Below are positions 9,019-18,106 of a stretch of 64,000 nucleotides of DNA, in pieces. Each line of letters begins with the position of its first letter. Within the stretch, counting starts at the first letter, position 1. The position numbers and the translations under genes were made by a program. Source of the DNA: Pseudomonas migulae (lineage in GTDB: Bacteria; Pseudomonadota; Gammaproteobacteria; Pseudomonadales; Pseudomonadaceae); the NCBI RefSeq assembly GCF_024169315.1, contig NZ_JALJWR010000001.1, positions 2,315,501-2,379,500 on the forward strand. Reading direction: 5' to 3'. Below the pieces are notes generated by a model that did not search any database, had not been told where the DNA came from, and was given only the letters and a program-made list of their open reading frames with translations.

Positions 9019-10353
9019 TTACTTGACGTTGCTTGGGGTTGGGCCTTCGGCCACACCCAGGTCGTCTTCTTCACGCTCTTCGGCGATACCGCGACCGCCG
9101 GAAGCCAGCTCGGCCTGCAGTACATCGGTGTCCAGTTCCTTGACCCACTTGGCCACAACGATGGTGGCAACGGCGTTGCCGACCAGGTTGGTCAATGCAC
9201 GGGCTTCGGACATGAAACGGTCGATACCGAGGATCAGCGCCAGGCCGGCAACCGGCAGGTGGCCAACGGCGGACAGCGTGGCGGCCAGTACGATGAAGCC
9301 CGAACCGGTTACGCCTGCGGCGCCTTTGGAGGACAGCAGCAACACCACCAGCAGGGTGATCTGGTGAGTGATGTCCATGTGGGTGTCAGTCGCTTGAGCG
9401 ATGAACACAGCCGCCATGGTCAGGTAGATCGCAGTACCGTCGAGGTTGAACGAGTAACCGGTCGGGATCACCAGACCCACGACGGATTTCTTCGCGCCCA
9501 GACGCTCCATCTTGATCAGCATGCGTGGCAATACCGATTCCGAAGAAGAAGTACCCAGCACGATCAGCAGCTCTTCACGGATGTAGCGGATCATTTTCAG
9601 AACGCTGAAGCCATGAGCGCGAGCGATACCGCCCAGCACGATCAGGATGAACAGCAGGCAAGTGATGTAGAAGCAGGCCATCAACTGACCCAGTTGCACC
9701 AGCGAACCGACACCGTAGGCACCGATGGTGAACGCCATGGCACCGAAGGCACCGATCGGCGCGAGCTTCATGATCATGTTGATGATGTTGAACATCACGT
9801 GGGCGAAGCGATCGATGAAGTCCAGGATCGGCTTGCCGTAGGCACCCAGGCGATGCAGGGCGAAACCGAAGATCACCGAGAACATCAGCACTTGCAGGAT
9901 ATCGCCCGTGGCGAACGCGCCGACGATGGTGGACGGGATCACGTTCAGCAGGAAGCCAACCACGCTTTGATCAGCACCTGCTGCAACATACTGAGCCACT
10001 TTCGAGGCATCCAGCGTGGTCACGTCGATGTGCATGCCGTTGCCCGGCTGGACGATGTTGACCACCACCAGGCCGACCAGCAAAGCGATGGTCGAAACGA
10101 TTTCGAAGTAGAGCAGCGCGTAACCGCCGGTCTTGCCGACCGACTTCATGTTCTGCATGCCGGCGATACCGCTGACGACGGTGCAGAAGATGATAGGGGC
10201 GATGATCATTTTGATCAGTTTGATGAACCCGTCACCCAATGGCTTGAGGGCTACACCGGTCTGCGGATAGAAGTGACCAAGCAGGATGCCGATGGCGATG
10301 GCAACGATCACCTGGAAATACAGGGATTTGTACAGTGGCTGACGAGTCGTCAT
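9019..10353 (-). CDS. dctA: C4-dicarboxylate:cation symporter DctA
   Basis: The protein has 444 residues in the inner membrane. It has the DAACS/glutamate-symporter fold: serine-rich hairpin [12 protein letters not shown], the NLDGTAIY motif and the second hairpin [15 protein letters not shown]. It imports succinate, fumarate and malate. Start 10353 has GAGGAAC upstream and gives the usual N-terminus ([19 protein letters not shown]). A perfect sigma-54 promoter lies 130 bp upstream, as expected for DctB/DctD control. It is monocistronic with a strong terminator. An in-frame extension to 10509 would overlap the promoter. Confidence 0.95.
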   Translation of the reverse strand: MTTRQPLYKSLYFQVIVAIAIGILLGHFYPQTGVALKPLGDGFIKLIKMIIAPIIFCTVVSGIAGMQNMKSVGKTGGYALLYFEIVSTIALLVGLVVVNIVQPGNGMHIDVTTLDASKVAQYVAAGADQSVVGFLLNVIPSTIVGAFATGDILQVLMFSVIFGFALHRLGAYGKPILDFIDRFAHVMFNIINMIMKLAPIGAFGAMAFTIGAYGVGSLVQLGQLMACFYITCLLFILIVLGGIARAHGFSVLKMIRYIREELLIVLGTSSSESVLPRMLIKMERLGAKKSVVGLVIPTGYSFNLDGTAIYLTMAAVFIAQATDTHMDITHQITLLVVLLLSSKGAAGVTGSGFIVLAATLSAVGHLPVAGLALILGIDRFMSEARALTNLVGNAVATIVVAKWVKELDTDVLQAELASGGRGIAEEREEDDLGVAEGPTPSNVK

Positions 10354-10483
10354 TGCAAAGTTCCTCAAGAGTGAGCGCTGACAACATCCACCTGTTGCCC
10401 ACGACACCTGAATTGCGAACCCTCCTGCACTGGAGGGATTTGTTTTTTCGAGCTGCGCGACGGCAGGCATCTGCTCGTTGTAT

Positions 10484-10499
10484 CGCAAGTGGCGTGCCA
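10484..10499 (-). promoter_or_regulatory. Sigma-54 promoter of dctA
   Basis: Read on the minus strand, TGGCACG-CCAC-TTGCG matches the -24/-12 consensus at every invariant position. The predicted transcript start is near 10473, giving a 120-base leader before dctA. Sigma-54 control of dctA by DctD is known in pseudomonads and rhizobia. Confidence 0.9.
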
Positions 10500-10577
10500 C
10501 CTTTGGCAAAACACCCGCAAGCCTTTTGACATCAGGGGTTATAGGATTTTCGTGCTATTGATGCGCTACAAAACAGT

Positions 10578-10632
10578 GGCGGATTTCCGCCCATCCGCCA
10601 AACCACGTCCTGCAATTTGGCGGATATCCGCC
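10578..10632. promoter_or_regulatory. Paired GGCGGA-N2-TCCGCC operators upstream of the AraC gene
   Basis: GGCGGATTTCCGCC at 10578-10591 and the perfect palindrome GGCGGATATCCGCC at 10619-10632 are 41 bp apart, four helical turns, with a lone TCCGCC half-site at 10594-10599. The second copy ends 19 bases before the AraC start. They also lie about 105-160 bp upstream of the dctA transcript start. They are candidate binding sites for the AraC protein or for a dctA activator. Confidence 0.65.
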
Positions 10633-10651
10633 TTGTTCATCGGCAGGCAGC

Positions 10652-11689
10652 ATGACTACCATCCGTCGTTCAATGACGGATCTGCCTGTTATGCGCGAAC
10701 GCACCATCGCCAGTCATTTCGCCCGTGCCGCCCTCGGTGGCGCGCGACGCCTCGGTCATGACTGTTCCGAGCTGCTGCAACACCTCGGCATCAGCCCGGA
10801 GTTGCTGGATGAGCCGCGCGCGCGAATCGCGCCTGAACAGTTCACCCGATTGATCCAGGGATTGTGGCTGGCACTCGACGACGAGTACCTCGGCTTCGGG
10901 CCGGTCCCGAGCAAAACCGGCAGCTTCGCGATGATGTGCCACGCGGTGATTCACTGCCGCAATCTGGAGAAGGCGCTGCATCGCGGCTTATTGTTTTATA
11001 GCCTATTCCCCGAAGGGCCGCGGCTGACCCTGAGCCGTGAAGGCGAAATGATCTGCCTGAGCCTCGACGATTCGCAGTTTCGCGACCCGGACCATTTCCT
11101 CACCGAAAGCCAGCTGATGGTCTGGCATCGACTCGGCAGCTGGCTGATCGGGCAGCGCATCCGCCTGGAGCAGGCGACGTTCAGCTACCCGCGGCCCGCG
11201 CATGGCGCCGAATACGACTTGCTGTTCCCCTGCCCGATGGAGTTTTCGGCAGCGCAAAGCAGCCTGCTGTTTCACAGTCGCTACCTGAACATGCCGTTGT
11301 TGCAGGATGAACGCACCCTCAAGCATTTCCTCGAGCGCTCGCCCGCCGACCTGTTGTCGCGCCCGGACGACGGCGACAGCCTGAGCAGTCAGTTGCGCCG
11401 TTTGCTCAGCCGCGACAGCGATCGCTGGCCGGACCTGGAAACGGTAGCCGCGCACTTGCACATCAGCCCGCAGACGCTGCGTCGGCATTTGCGTGAAGAG
11501 GGCTCGAGTTTTCAGGAGTTGAAGGATCAGTTGCGTCGGGACATTGCGATTTATCACCTGGGCCGTGCGGACCTGTCGTTGCAACAGATTGCCGAGCAGT
11601 TGGGGTTTTCCGAGCCTTCGGCGTTTCATCGGGCGTTCAAGAAGTGGACCGGGTTGACGCCTGGGGCCTATCGCGCCCAGGAGAATTGA
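10652..11689 (+). CDS. AraC-family transcriptional regulator with arabinose-bd-like N-terminal domain
   Basis: The protein has 345 residues. The N-terminal two thirds match the OruR/ArgR-type ligand domain (ARRLGHDCSELLQHLGISPELLDEPRARI, then FGPVPSKTGSFAMMCHAVI). The C-terminal AraC domain holds two helix-turn-helix units, the first in VAAHLHISPQTLRRHLREEG and the second in QIAEQLGFSEPSAFHRAFKKWTG. It is divergent from dctA, with two palindromic sites between them. The inducer is unknown; dicarboxylate or amino acid control is only a guess from context. ATG 10652 or 10670 could be the true start. Confidence 0.88.
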   Translation: MTTIRRSMTDLPVMRERTIASHFARAALGGARRLGHDCSELLQHLGISPELLDEPRARIAPEQFTRLIQGLWLALDDEYLGFGPVPSKTGSFAMMCHAVIHCRNLEKALHRGLLFYSLFPEGPRLTLSREGEMICLSLDDSQFRDPDHFLTESQLMVWHRLGSWLIGQRIRLEQATFSYPRPAHGAEYDLLFPCPMEFSAAQSSLLFHSRYLNMPLLQDERTLKHFLERSPADLLSRPDDGDSLSSQLRRLLSRDSDRWPDLETVAAHLHISPQTLRRHLREEGSSFQELKDQLRRDIAIYHLGRADLSLQQIAEQLGFSEPSAFHRAFKKWTGLTPGAYRAQEN

Positions 11690-11763
11690 GTTTCAAGCAG
11701 GTTTTTTGGTGGACTCACTGGCTTGCCCGCGAAGAGGCCGCAAAGAACGCTATAAACCCAAGG

Positions 11764-13110
11764 TCAAACCACCGGAAAATGAATCCGGAACACCGCGCCG
11801 CCCATGGGTGAATCACCCAGGGTCAACCTGGCGTTGTAGCTTTCGATGATGTCCTTGACCACCGCCAACCCGATCCCCTGCCCCGGATGCTGGCGGTCCA
11901 GACGTTCGCCGCGCTGCAGAATCCGCGCACGCTGGTCCGGCGGCACACCCGGCCCGTCATCCTCGACGCACAACTCGATCCCGCTCAGGGTTTCGCGCAC
12001 GCTGATGCGCACTTCGCCGAGGCACAGGCGATAGGCGTTCTCAAGCAAGTTTCCCAGCATTTCCAGCAAGGCGCCCTGCTCGATCGGCACATAACAGTGT
12101 TCCGGCAGATCGAAGGCCACCCGCACACGCTTGTCGCGGTAGACCTTGTCCAGCGTATCGCAAAGGCTTTGCAACACTGGCCGCAGGCGCACCTGATGGC
12201 GCACCAGACCGCTTTTGCGCAGGCTGGCCCGCTGCAATTGATAGCTGATCTGCTGGCTCATGCGCTCGATCTGGGTTTGCAGCACCCAGGCCTGATCACG
12301 ATCCTCCGGGCGCTGGGCCATGTCCTCGCTGACGCCTTGCAACACGGTCAACGGGGTTTTCAGGCTGTGGGCCAGGTCGTCGAGGGAGTCGCGATAACGG
12401 CTGCGTTGTTCGCGCTCGCTGTGTAGCAAGCGGTTGAGGGAGCCGGTCAGGCGCAGCAGTTCCCGGGGGTGCTGCTCGCTGAGACTTTCGCGGGTGCCGC
12501 TTTCGATTTCGTCGAGTTCCTGGCTGAGCCGCCGCAACGCCTGCAACCCCCAGGTCAGGCCGATCCACAGCAAAGCAAGCAGCACCAGCAGTGCGGCGCC
12601 GAAGCCGAGGTAAAGGTTTTCCCGCAGACCCTCGAGGGTGACTTCGTATTCGCGCACCGGTTGCAGCGCGACGATGCTGAACGCCGCGCTTTTGCCGCCG
12701 AGCAATTTGACTTCGACGTCATAGACGAAGAATTCCTGACCGTTGGCTTCGCTGATCCGCGCGAACTCATTACCGCGCCCGTCGTAACGCGGTTTGTAAT
12801 TGATGTTCTCTTCGCGGGTGCCCTTCGAGCGCCACACCAGATGGCCTTCGCGGTCATAGATGTAACCGAGCAGACGACTGTCGGTGAGGTTGAAGCGCTC
12901 ATCGGGCAACTGCGCCGGCATCTGCAGGTGGTTGCCCTCGACCCGGGCGGCGGAAATCAGCGTGGTGACGTCCGACGCCAGGCGTTGCTCGATGGAATCC
13001 TGCAACGCGAGGCTGAACGCGCCCTGCATCGCCGGCAGCAACGCCAGCATGAACAACACCGCCAACAGGGTGGCGGCGAGCATCAAGCGGACACGAAGAG
13101 AACGAATCAA
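11764..13110 (-). CDS. phoQ: Sensor histidine kinase PhoQ
   Basis: The protein has 448 residues. It has a transmembrane helix at 8-30, a periplasmic sensor domain to about 165, a second membrane helix near 168-190, then HAMP-like and kinase parts. The H-box is SLDDLAHSLKTPLTVLQG, the N-box MLGNLLENAYRLC, the G1 box EDDGPGVPP and the G2 box QGIGLAVVKDI. In Pseudomonas PhoQ responds to low magnesium and controls PhoP. Its ATG overlaps the phoP stop by four bases. The oprH-phoP-phoQ order is the known one. Confidence 0.95.
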   Translation of the reverse strand: MIRSLRVRLMLAATLLAVLFMLALLPAMQGAFSLALQDSIEQRLASDVTTLISAARVEGNHLQMPAQLPDERFNLTDSRLLGYIYDREGHLVWRSKGTREENINYKPRYDGRGNEFARISEANGQEFFVYDVEVKLLGGKSAAFSIVALQPVREYEVTLEGLRENLYLGFGAALLVLLALLWIGLTWGLQALRRLSQELDEIESGTRESLSEQHPRELLRLTGSLNRLLHSEREQRSRYRDSLDDLAHSLKTPLTVLQGVSEDMAQRPEDRDQAWVLQTQIERMSQQISYQLQRASLRKSGLVRHQVRLRPVLQSLCDTLDKVYRDKRVRVAFDLPEHCYVPIEQGALLEMLGNLLENAYRLCLGEVRISVRETLSGIELCVEDDGPGVPPDQRARILQRGERLDRQHPGQGIGLAVVKDIIESYNARLTLGDSPMGGAVFRIHFPVV

Positions 13111-13784
13111 GTGCAGCGCTCATTGAACAGGTAACCGAGGCCACGCACGGTGTCGATCGGCTTGAACCCGGCCGGCCCTTCGAGTTTGCGGCGCAGACGG
13201 CCGACCAGCACTTCGATCACGTTCGGATCGCGCTCGTCGTCGTCCGGGTAGAGCTGCTCCATCAAGCGGTCCTTGGCCACCACTTGCTGGTGATGACGCA
13301 TCAGGTACTCGAGAATCCGGTACTCATACGCGGTCAGCGCCAGCGGCTGTTCGTCGAGGGACGCCTGTTTGCGATTGAGGTCGAGCAGCAACGGCCCGGC
13401 AACGATGGTCGACTGGGTGAAACCGCTGGAACGGCGCAGCAAGGCGTTCAGGCGCGCGTCCAGCTCTTCGAACTGGAACGGCTTGACCACGTAATCGTCG
13501 GCACCGGCGGCGAGGCCTTCGACTTTGTCTTGCCAGTTACCACGGGCGGTGAGAATCAGGATCGGGAAGGTCTTGCCCCGGGAGCGCAACTGGCGGATCA
13601 GGTCGAGCCCGCCCATGCCCGGTAACCCGAGGTCGATCACCGCCAGGTCATGGTTGAACTGCTCGGTCTGGTACAACGCCTCTTCGGCGTTGGCCACGGA
13701 TTCGACCACATGGCCGCTGTCCGTCAGGCGGGTTTGCAGGTGATGGCGCAACAGCGCTTCATCTTCGACGACCAGCAATTTCAT
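13107..13784 (-). CDS. phoP: Response regulator PhoP
   Basis: The protein has 225 residues: an OmpR-type regulator with receiver aspartate D51 (LAVIDLGLPGMGG), the conserved switch lysine in YVVKPFQ and a winged-helix DNA-binding domain ending in IDTVRGLGYLFNERC. It closely follows my memory of P. aeruginosa PhoP. It activates oprH, lipid A modification and its own operon under low magnesium. The gene lies 212 bp downstream of oprH with a REPIN between, and overlaps phoQ by four bases. Confidence 0.96.
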   Translation of the reverse strand: MKLLVVEDEALLRHHLQTRLTDSGHVVESVANAEEALYQTEQFNHDLAVIDLGLPGMGGLDLIRQLRSRGKTFPILILTARGNWQDKVEGLAAGADDYVVKPFQFEELDARLNALLRRSSGFTQSTIVAGPLLLDLNRKQASLDEQPLALTAYEYRILEYLMRHHQQVVAKDRLMEQLYPDDDERDPNVIEVLVGRLRRKLEGPAGFKPIDTVRGLGYLFNERCT

Positions 13785-13872
13785 GACGCTCTCCTACGCA
13801 AATCGATATCTCCAGCAGCACAATTTCGCACCTCTATGCCTGACAGGGCGATGCCAGTCAGCCGAGCGCAGA

Positions 13873-13969
13873 ACCTGTGGGAGCGGGCTTGCTCGCGAAG
13901 ACGGCAGCACAGTCGACATTGATGTCGCCTGACACGCCGCTTTCGCGAACAAGCCTGCTCCCACAGGTG
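13873..13969. repeat. REPIN between oprH and phoP
   Basis: CCTGTGGGAGCGGGCTTGCT and an inverted partner ending AAGCCTGCTCCCACAGG flank a spacer with GTCGACATTGATGTCG. It sits inside the oprH-phoPQ transcription unit and could stabilise upstream oprH mRNA or lower read-through. Confidence 0.9.
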
Positions 13970-13996
13970 TTGCGCTTAACTGACTGGCAACGCTTG

Positions 13997-14599
13997 TCAG
14001 AAAGCGTAGTTGGCGGACAGGTACGTCTGGGCGCTGCTGGTCAGGTCCAACGAACCCTGCTTGCTGCCACCGCGCTCGCTCATCTCGGTACTGGCATTGC
14101 TGCGCAGGTAACGGTAACCCAGTTCAACCGAGGTGTTTTGCGAAACCTGCTGCAACACACCCAACTGGCCGCCAACGGCGTAACCGATGTCGCTGTCGCG
14201 ACTGAAGCCTGGGGAATCCTGGGTCAACTTGGTCAGACCGGCCGTGGCGCCGCCAAACAGTTTGGTGCTGCCGCCCACCGGGTAGAACAGATCGTAGCTG
14301 CCCAACAGGTTTTCCTGACGCAGTTTAATGCCATTGTGTGAGCCCGACACGTTGTCGTAAGTGGCGTAGTAGCGGCCCTGGCTATTTTGCTGGCCCAGAC
14401 GCACACCCCAAGTGTTGTCCTTGCCGATCACACCGTCGGCGTTCGGGCTGTTGAGGTTGTCGTTCAGGGCGTGGGATTTTTTGACCTTGTCGCTGGTCTG
14501 TCCAAAAGTAAGGCTGGCAAAGTTATCGTCAGCCGCGTGGGCGGCTACGCTTGCCCCCATGACGGTGAAAGCCAGAAGCAGTTTCTTGAAGGTAGTCAT
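13997..14599 (-). CDS. oprH: Outer membrane protein OprH
   Basis: The protein has 200 residues. It has a signal peptide ending AAHAA at about residue 22 and a small beta-barrel ending in aromatic phenylalanine (SANYAF). Segments NLNSPNADGVIG, GQQNSQGRYYATYDNVSG and YRYLRSNASTEM match OprH. OprH is a slow, magnesium-replacing outer membrane protein that binds LPS under low magnesium. GAGGAAAC precedes the start. It is first in the oprH-phoP-phoQ operon and is preceded by four PhoP half-sites. Confidence 0.96.
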   Translation of the reverse strand: MTTFKKLLLAFTVMGASVAAHAADDNFASLTFGQTSDKVKKSHALNDNLNSPNADGVIGKDNTWGVRLGQQNSQGRYYATYDNVSGSHNGIKLRQENLLGSYDLFYPVGGSTKLFGGATAGLTKLTQDSPGFSRDSDIGYAVGGQLGVLQQVSQNTSVELGYRYLRSNASTEMSERGGSKQGSLDLTSSAQTYLSANYAF

Positions 14600-14659
14600 C
14601 GGGAAGTTTCCTCGTGCGCTTGTGCTTTTCGGGTATGGCGCAAGGTTACTCACCTGGCC

Positions 14660-14698
14660 CTGAACTCCCCCTGAACGCACTCTGAACCTGAGCTGAAC
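14660..14698 (-). promoter_or_regulatory. PhoP-binding array: four GTTCAG repeats at 11-bp spacing
   Basis: On the minus strand GTTCAG occurs at 14698-14693, 14687-14682, 14676-14671 and 14665-14660, each exactly 11 bp apart. A normal PhoP box has two such repeats. The array lies 60 bp upstream of oprH and also upstream of the divergent dienelactone hydrolase gene. Confidence 0.88.
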
Positions 14699-14744
14699 CG
14701 ATTCGAACCGGCTGTTTTAACGAATTTTTGCAGGAGATCCGACC

Positions 14745-15536
14745 ATGCGCGTATTCCTCGCTTTGCTGTTGCTGGCCTTGAGCGGGCTCAGTCAGGCCGC
14801 CATCAAGACTCAGGAAATCCCTTATCAGAGCGCCGACGGCACGAAGCTGATCGGCTATTACGCCTACGACGACGCGATCAAAGGCCCACGCCCGGGCGTG
14901 GTGGTGGTGCACGAGTGGTGGGGGCTCAACGACTACACCAAGCGTCGCGCCCGTGATCTGGCCGGTCTGGGCTACAGCGCGCTGGCCATCGACATGTATG
15001 GCGACGGCAAGAACACCGAACATCCCAAGGACGCCATGGCCTTCATGCAGGCCGCGTTGAAAGACAGCGCGGCGTCCAGCGCGCGCTTTCAGGCCGGGCT
15101 CGATCTGTTGAAGAAACAGGCGCAAACCGACCCGAACAAGGTGGCGGCCATTGGTTATTGCTTTGGCGGCGCGGTGGTACTGAATGCGGCGCGTCAGGGC
15201 TTGCCGCTGCTGGGCGTGGTGAGTTTCCACGGGGCGCTGGCGACGAAAGCGCCGGCAACGCCGGGCAGCGTGAAGGCGAAAATCCTGGTCGAGCACGGTG
15301 CGCTGGACAGCATGGTCACGGCGGATAACGTGGCGGCATTCAAGAGCGAGATGGACAAGGCCGGGGCCGATTACCAATTCGTCAGCCTTGAGGGGGCCAA
15401 GCACGGATTCAGCAATCCGGACGCAGATCGCCTGGGCCATGGCGATCATGGCGGCCCGGATATTGGTTACAACAAGGCGGCGGATGAAAAGTCGTGGGCG
15501 GATATGCAGGCTTTCTTCAAGAAGATTTTTAGCTGA
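14745..15536 (+). CDS. Exported dienelactone hydrolase-family protein
   Basis: The protein has 263 residues. A signal peptide (LFLALLLLALSGLSQA-like) ends near residue 18. The alpha/beta hydrolase triad is visible: nucleophile cysteine in GYCFGG, aspartate in HGALDSMV and histidine in GAKHGFSN. VVVVHEWWGLNDYTKRRARDL is the family oxyanion region. It probably hydrolyses small esters or lactones in the periplasm; the substrate is unknown. AGGAGATCC precedes the start. It is divergent from oprH and shares the PhoP array. Confidence 0.88.
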   Translation: MRVFLALLLLALSGLSQAAIKTQEIPYQSADGTKLIGYYAYDDAIKGPRPGVVVVHEWWGLNDYTKRRARDLAGLGYSALAIDMYGDGKNTEHPKDAMAFMQAALKDSAASSARFQAGLDLLKKQAQTDPNKVAAIGYCFGGAVVLNAARQGLPLLGVVSFHGALATKAPATPGSVKAKILVEHGALDSMVTADNVAAFKSEMDKAGADYQFVSLEGAKHGFSNPDADRLGHGDHGGPDIGYNKAADEKSWADMQAFFKKIFS

Positions 15537-15548
15537 GTTGGTGAACCC

Positions 15549-15600
15549 TGTGGCAGTGGGCTTTTGTGGTGAGGGGATTTATCCCCTCGCCACAAAAGCC
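15549..15600. repeat. Short copy of the GAGGGGATTTATCCCC repeat family
   Basis: GCTTTTGTGGTGAGGGGATT pairs with its inverted partner AATCCCCTCGCCACAAAAGC form (TATCCCCTCGCCACAAAAGC) almost without a loop, making a near-perfect hairpin. It lies between the hydrolase and pcpS and may terminate the former. Confidence 0.75.
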
Positions 15601-15635
15601 TTTGCTACTACCCAGTACCCAGCCAACCCGGCAAA

Positions 15636-16370
15636 ATGCCCGACATGAATGCCCTCCCTGCCCTGCCCGCTTGCTGCACCCCGCTCGATGCCCATTGGCC
15701 GCTGCCGTTTGTGCTGCCCGATACGGTGCTGCTGAGCACGCACTTCGACACCTCGCAACTGGCCGTCGATGATTTCCAGCGCAGCGCCATCGAACCACCC
15801 GCGACTATCCAGCGCTCCGTCGCCAAGCGTCAGGCAGAATTCCTGGCCGGGCGGATTTGCGCACGGGCCGCATTGAAACAGCTGGAAGGGTTGAATGTCG
15901 TCCCGGCCATTGGCGACGACCGGGCGCCGGTCTGGCCTGCGCACATCAGCGGCTCGATCACTCACACCACCGGCCGGGCGGCGGCGATTGTCGCAAAGAA
16001 AACCCATTGGCGCGGCCTGGGCATGGACCTGGAAAACCTGCTCAACCCTGAACGGGCGGAACGCCTGGCCGGGGAAATCCTGACGCCCGCGGAATTGCAG
16101 CGCCTGGCCGCCGGGCCTCGCGATCAACTGGCAATGCGGGTGACGCTGACGTTTTCGGTGAAGGAAAGTCTGTTCAAGGCGCTCTACCCAATCGTGCAGC
16201 AACGGTTTTATTTCGAGCACGCCGAAGTGCTGGAGTGGACCGAGGGGGGTGAGGTGCGGTTGCGGTTGCTGACAGACCTGTCCAGCGAGTGGCGCAACGG
16301 TACTGAGCTGGATGCGCAGTTTGGGGTGATGGATGGGCAGTTGTTGAGTCTGGTCAGCATCAAGGCCTGA
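15636..16370 (+). CDS. pcpS: 4'-Phosphopantetheinyl transferase PcpS
   Basis: The protein has 244 residues of EntD/Sfp type. Motifs seen: HISGSITHT, GMDLE (magnesium ligands D and E) and FSVKESLFKALYP. It moves phosphopantetheine from CoA onto carrier protein serines. PcpS of P. aeruginosa serves both fatty acid and siderophore synthases, and the neighbouring order (oprH-phoPQ, two-component pair, nrdA) agrees. ATG 15636 or 15645 may be used. Few other enzymes of this class are expected in the genome, so it is probably essential. Confidence 0.92.
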   Translation: MPDMNALPALPACCTPLDAHWPLPFVLPDTVLLSTHFDTSQLAVDDFQRSAIEPPATIQRSVAKRQAEFLAGRICARAALKQLEGLNVVPAIGDDRAPVWPAHISGSITHTTGRAAAIVAKKTHWRGLGMDLENLLNPERAERLAGEILTPAELQRLAAGPRDQLAMRVTLTFSVKESLFKALYPIVQQRFYFEHAEVLEWTEGGEVRLRLLTDLSSEWRNGTELDAQFGVMDGQLLSLVSIKA

Positions 16371-16389
16371 GGATTTTCAGTGTTTGGGA

Positions 16390-16478
16390 GGGCCTCATCG
16401 CGGGCAAGCCCGCTCCCACAGGGATCTATGTAGCACCACAAATCCCTGTGGGAGCGGGCTTGCCCGCGATGAGGCCCT
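16390..16478. repeat. REPIN between pcpS and the sensor kinase gene
   Basis: GGCCTCATCGCGGGCAAGCC and CGCGATGAGGCC arms form a near-perfect inverted pair around CACAGGGATCTATGTAGCAC. The two genes are convergent, so it may act as a shared end. Confidence 0.92.
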
Positions 16479-16495
16479 AAAAGACACCAAAGATC

Positions 16496-18106
16496 TCAAC
16501 GCTTCTCCTGATTCCGCGGCCAACTCAGGCTAAAGCAAGCCCCACCCAGACTCTTGCTCTTGCTGATCAACGCGCGTCCGTCATGCCAATGGATAATCCG
16601 CCGCACGATCGACAAGCCCAACCCATGCCCGCCCGACGCGCGGGTTCTGCTGTCATCCAGTCGCAGGAACGGCGTAAAGATCTTCTCCCACGCCGATTCC
16701 GGAACGCCCGGTCCGTCATCTTCGATATCCACCCGACAACGCTGCTGCCCCACCTGGTAACTCACCGTCACCCGCGATTGCGCATGGCGCATGGCGTTGC
16801 TCACCAGGTTCTGAATCGCCCGGTGTAAATAACGAGGCTCAGCCTCCACCCAGGCGTCGTCACAATCGGCCGCCGACAGGCACAACCCGCGCTGCACCGT
16901 GACGTCCGCACGCAATGGCGCCAACTCTTCGATCACCTGATTGACCAGCGCATCCAGATCGATGCGCTGGAAATTCAACGCCGGCGAACCCTGTTCCAGC
17001 CGCGCGTAGGTGAGCATCTCGTCCACCAGCCGGTCGAGATCCTCGATGTCGTGGTCCATGCCTTCGCAGTATTTCTCCAAGGCCTGGGGCGTGGTGGCCG
17101 AGCCGATCATCTCCAGGCCAAAGCGCAGGCGCGCCACCGGTGTGCGCAACTCGTGAGACACCGCGCGCACCAGTTCCCGTTGAATCGCCAGCAACTGTTG
17201 CAGGTGCTCGGCCATGCCGTTGAACGCCGACGCCAGGCGCCCGACCGAGTCCGCGCCGCGTGCCGGCACTCGGGTTTCCAGGCTACCCCGGGCGATACGC
17301 GTGGCAGCCGCTTCGAGGCCGCGCAAACGACGCTCCAGTTGCCGCACCAGCAAATAGACGATCAAACCGATCAGGCTCAAACCGAGGGCCGCGATCAGCA
17401 CCAGCCATTCCGGCGGGTAAGGATTCATCTGGTACAGCGGACCGATTTCCAGCACCCACGGCGTGCCGACCATGCCGGCAAAGACCCGGATCGAGTCGCC
17501 CTCCTTGCCCAGCGCCATCACCGTGTCGCCTTCGGCCACGCGGCGGCTCTGGTCTTCATCCATGTCAGCCTCACCGACCGTGACCAGCCGCAGGTCGAAA
17601 CCGAAGCCCTTCTCTTCCTTTATCTGCGCCAGGCGTTTCGGCTGGTCGGCCACCGGGACGCGCACCAGTTCGTCGGCGAGCAGGTAAATCGTTGCCCGGG
17701 CCAGTTGCTCGCTGATCTGCTGCACCTCGCCGGTGAGCACCAACTGTTCCTTGTCGCTGACCAGTCGATAGACCTTCGCCGCATGCGGACCGGTTTGCTC
17801 CACCAGCGCCTGGCCGCGCAACACGCGGGTGCGTTGGGTCAGGTCGAGGTCGGTCTGGGCGAAGGTTTTCAGCGCCAGGGGAATACCCAGCAGCCGTTCC
17901 CACACCAGCAAGGCGCGGTGACGTTGGGTTTCGTTCATCGGTTGCAGGTTGTCGGCCATCAGCGAGAACGTGCCGTGGGCCAGGCGCTCGCGGTACTGCT
18001 CGCTGCGCACCTGGTTGAGCATGTGCAGGGCCAGCACGCCGAGCACCGCCACCAGAATCAGCGCCGCACACATGCCGCCATAGATGCGCAGGAAGATCGA
18101 ATTCAC
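16496..18106 (-). CDS. RstB-like sensor histidine kinase
   Basis: The protein has 536 residues. It has membrane helices near residues 8-30 and 235-257, a periplasmic region of about 200 residues, HAMP (RIARGSLETRVPARGADSVG), the H-box SHELRTPVARLRFGLEM, N-box AIQNLVSNAMRHA and G boxes EDDGPGVP and GHGLGLSIV. It overlaps its regulator gene by four bases. The position beside nrdA matches an uncharacterised RstA/RstB-like pair I recall next to nrdA in P. aeruginosa. The signal is unknown. Confidence 0.9.
   Translation of the reverse strand: MNSIFLRIYGGMCAALILVAVLGVLALHMLNQVRSEQYRERLAHGTFSLMADNLQPMNETQRHRALLVWERLLGIPLALKTFAQTDLDLTQRTRVLRGQALVEQTGPHAAKVYRLVSDKEQLVLTGEVQQISEQLARATIYLLADELVRVPVADQPKRLAQIKEEKGFGFDLRLVTVGEADMDEDQSRRVAEGDTVMALGKEGDSIRVFAGMVGTPWVLEIGPLYQMNPYPPEWLVLIAALGLSLIGLIVYLLVRQLERRLRGLEAAATRIARGSLETRVPARGADSVGRLASAFNGMAEHLQQLLAIQRELVRAVSHELRTPVARLRFGLEMIGSATTPQALEKYCEGMDHDIEDLDRLVDEMLTYARLEQGSPALNFQRIDLDALVNQVIEELAPLRADVTVQRGLCLSAADCDDAWVEAEPRYLHRAIQNLVSNAMRHAQSRVTVSYQVGQQRCRVDIEDDGPGVPESAWEKIFTPFLRLDDSRTRASGGHGLGLSIVRRIIHWHDGRALISKSKSLGGACFSLSWPRNQEKR

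Noticed and set aside
9016..10374. Plus-strand frame of 452 codons opposite dctA
   Set aside because: The translation is dominated by His, Asp and Gln and lies opposite a well-identified transporter.
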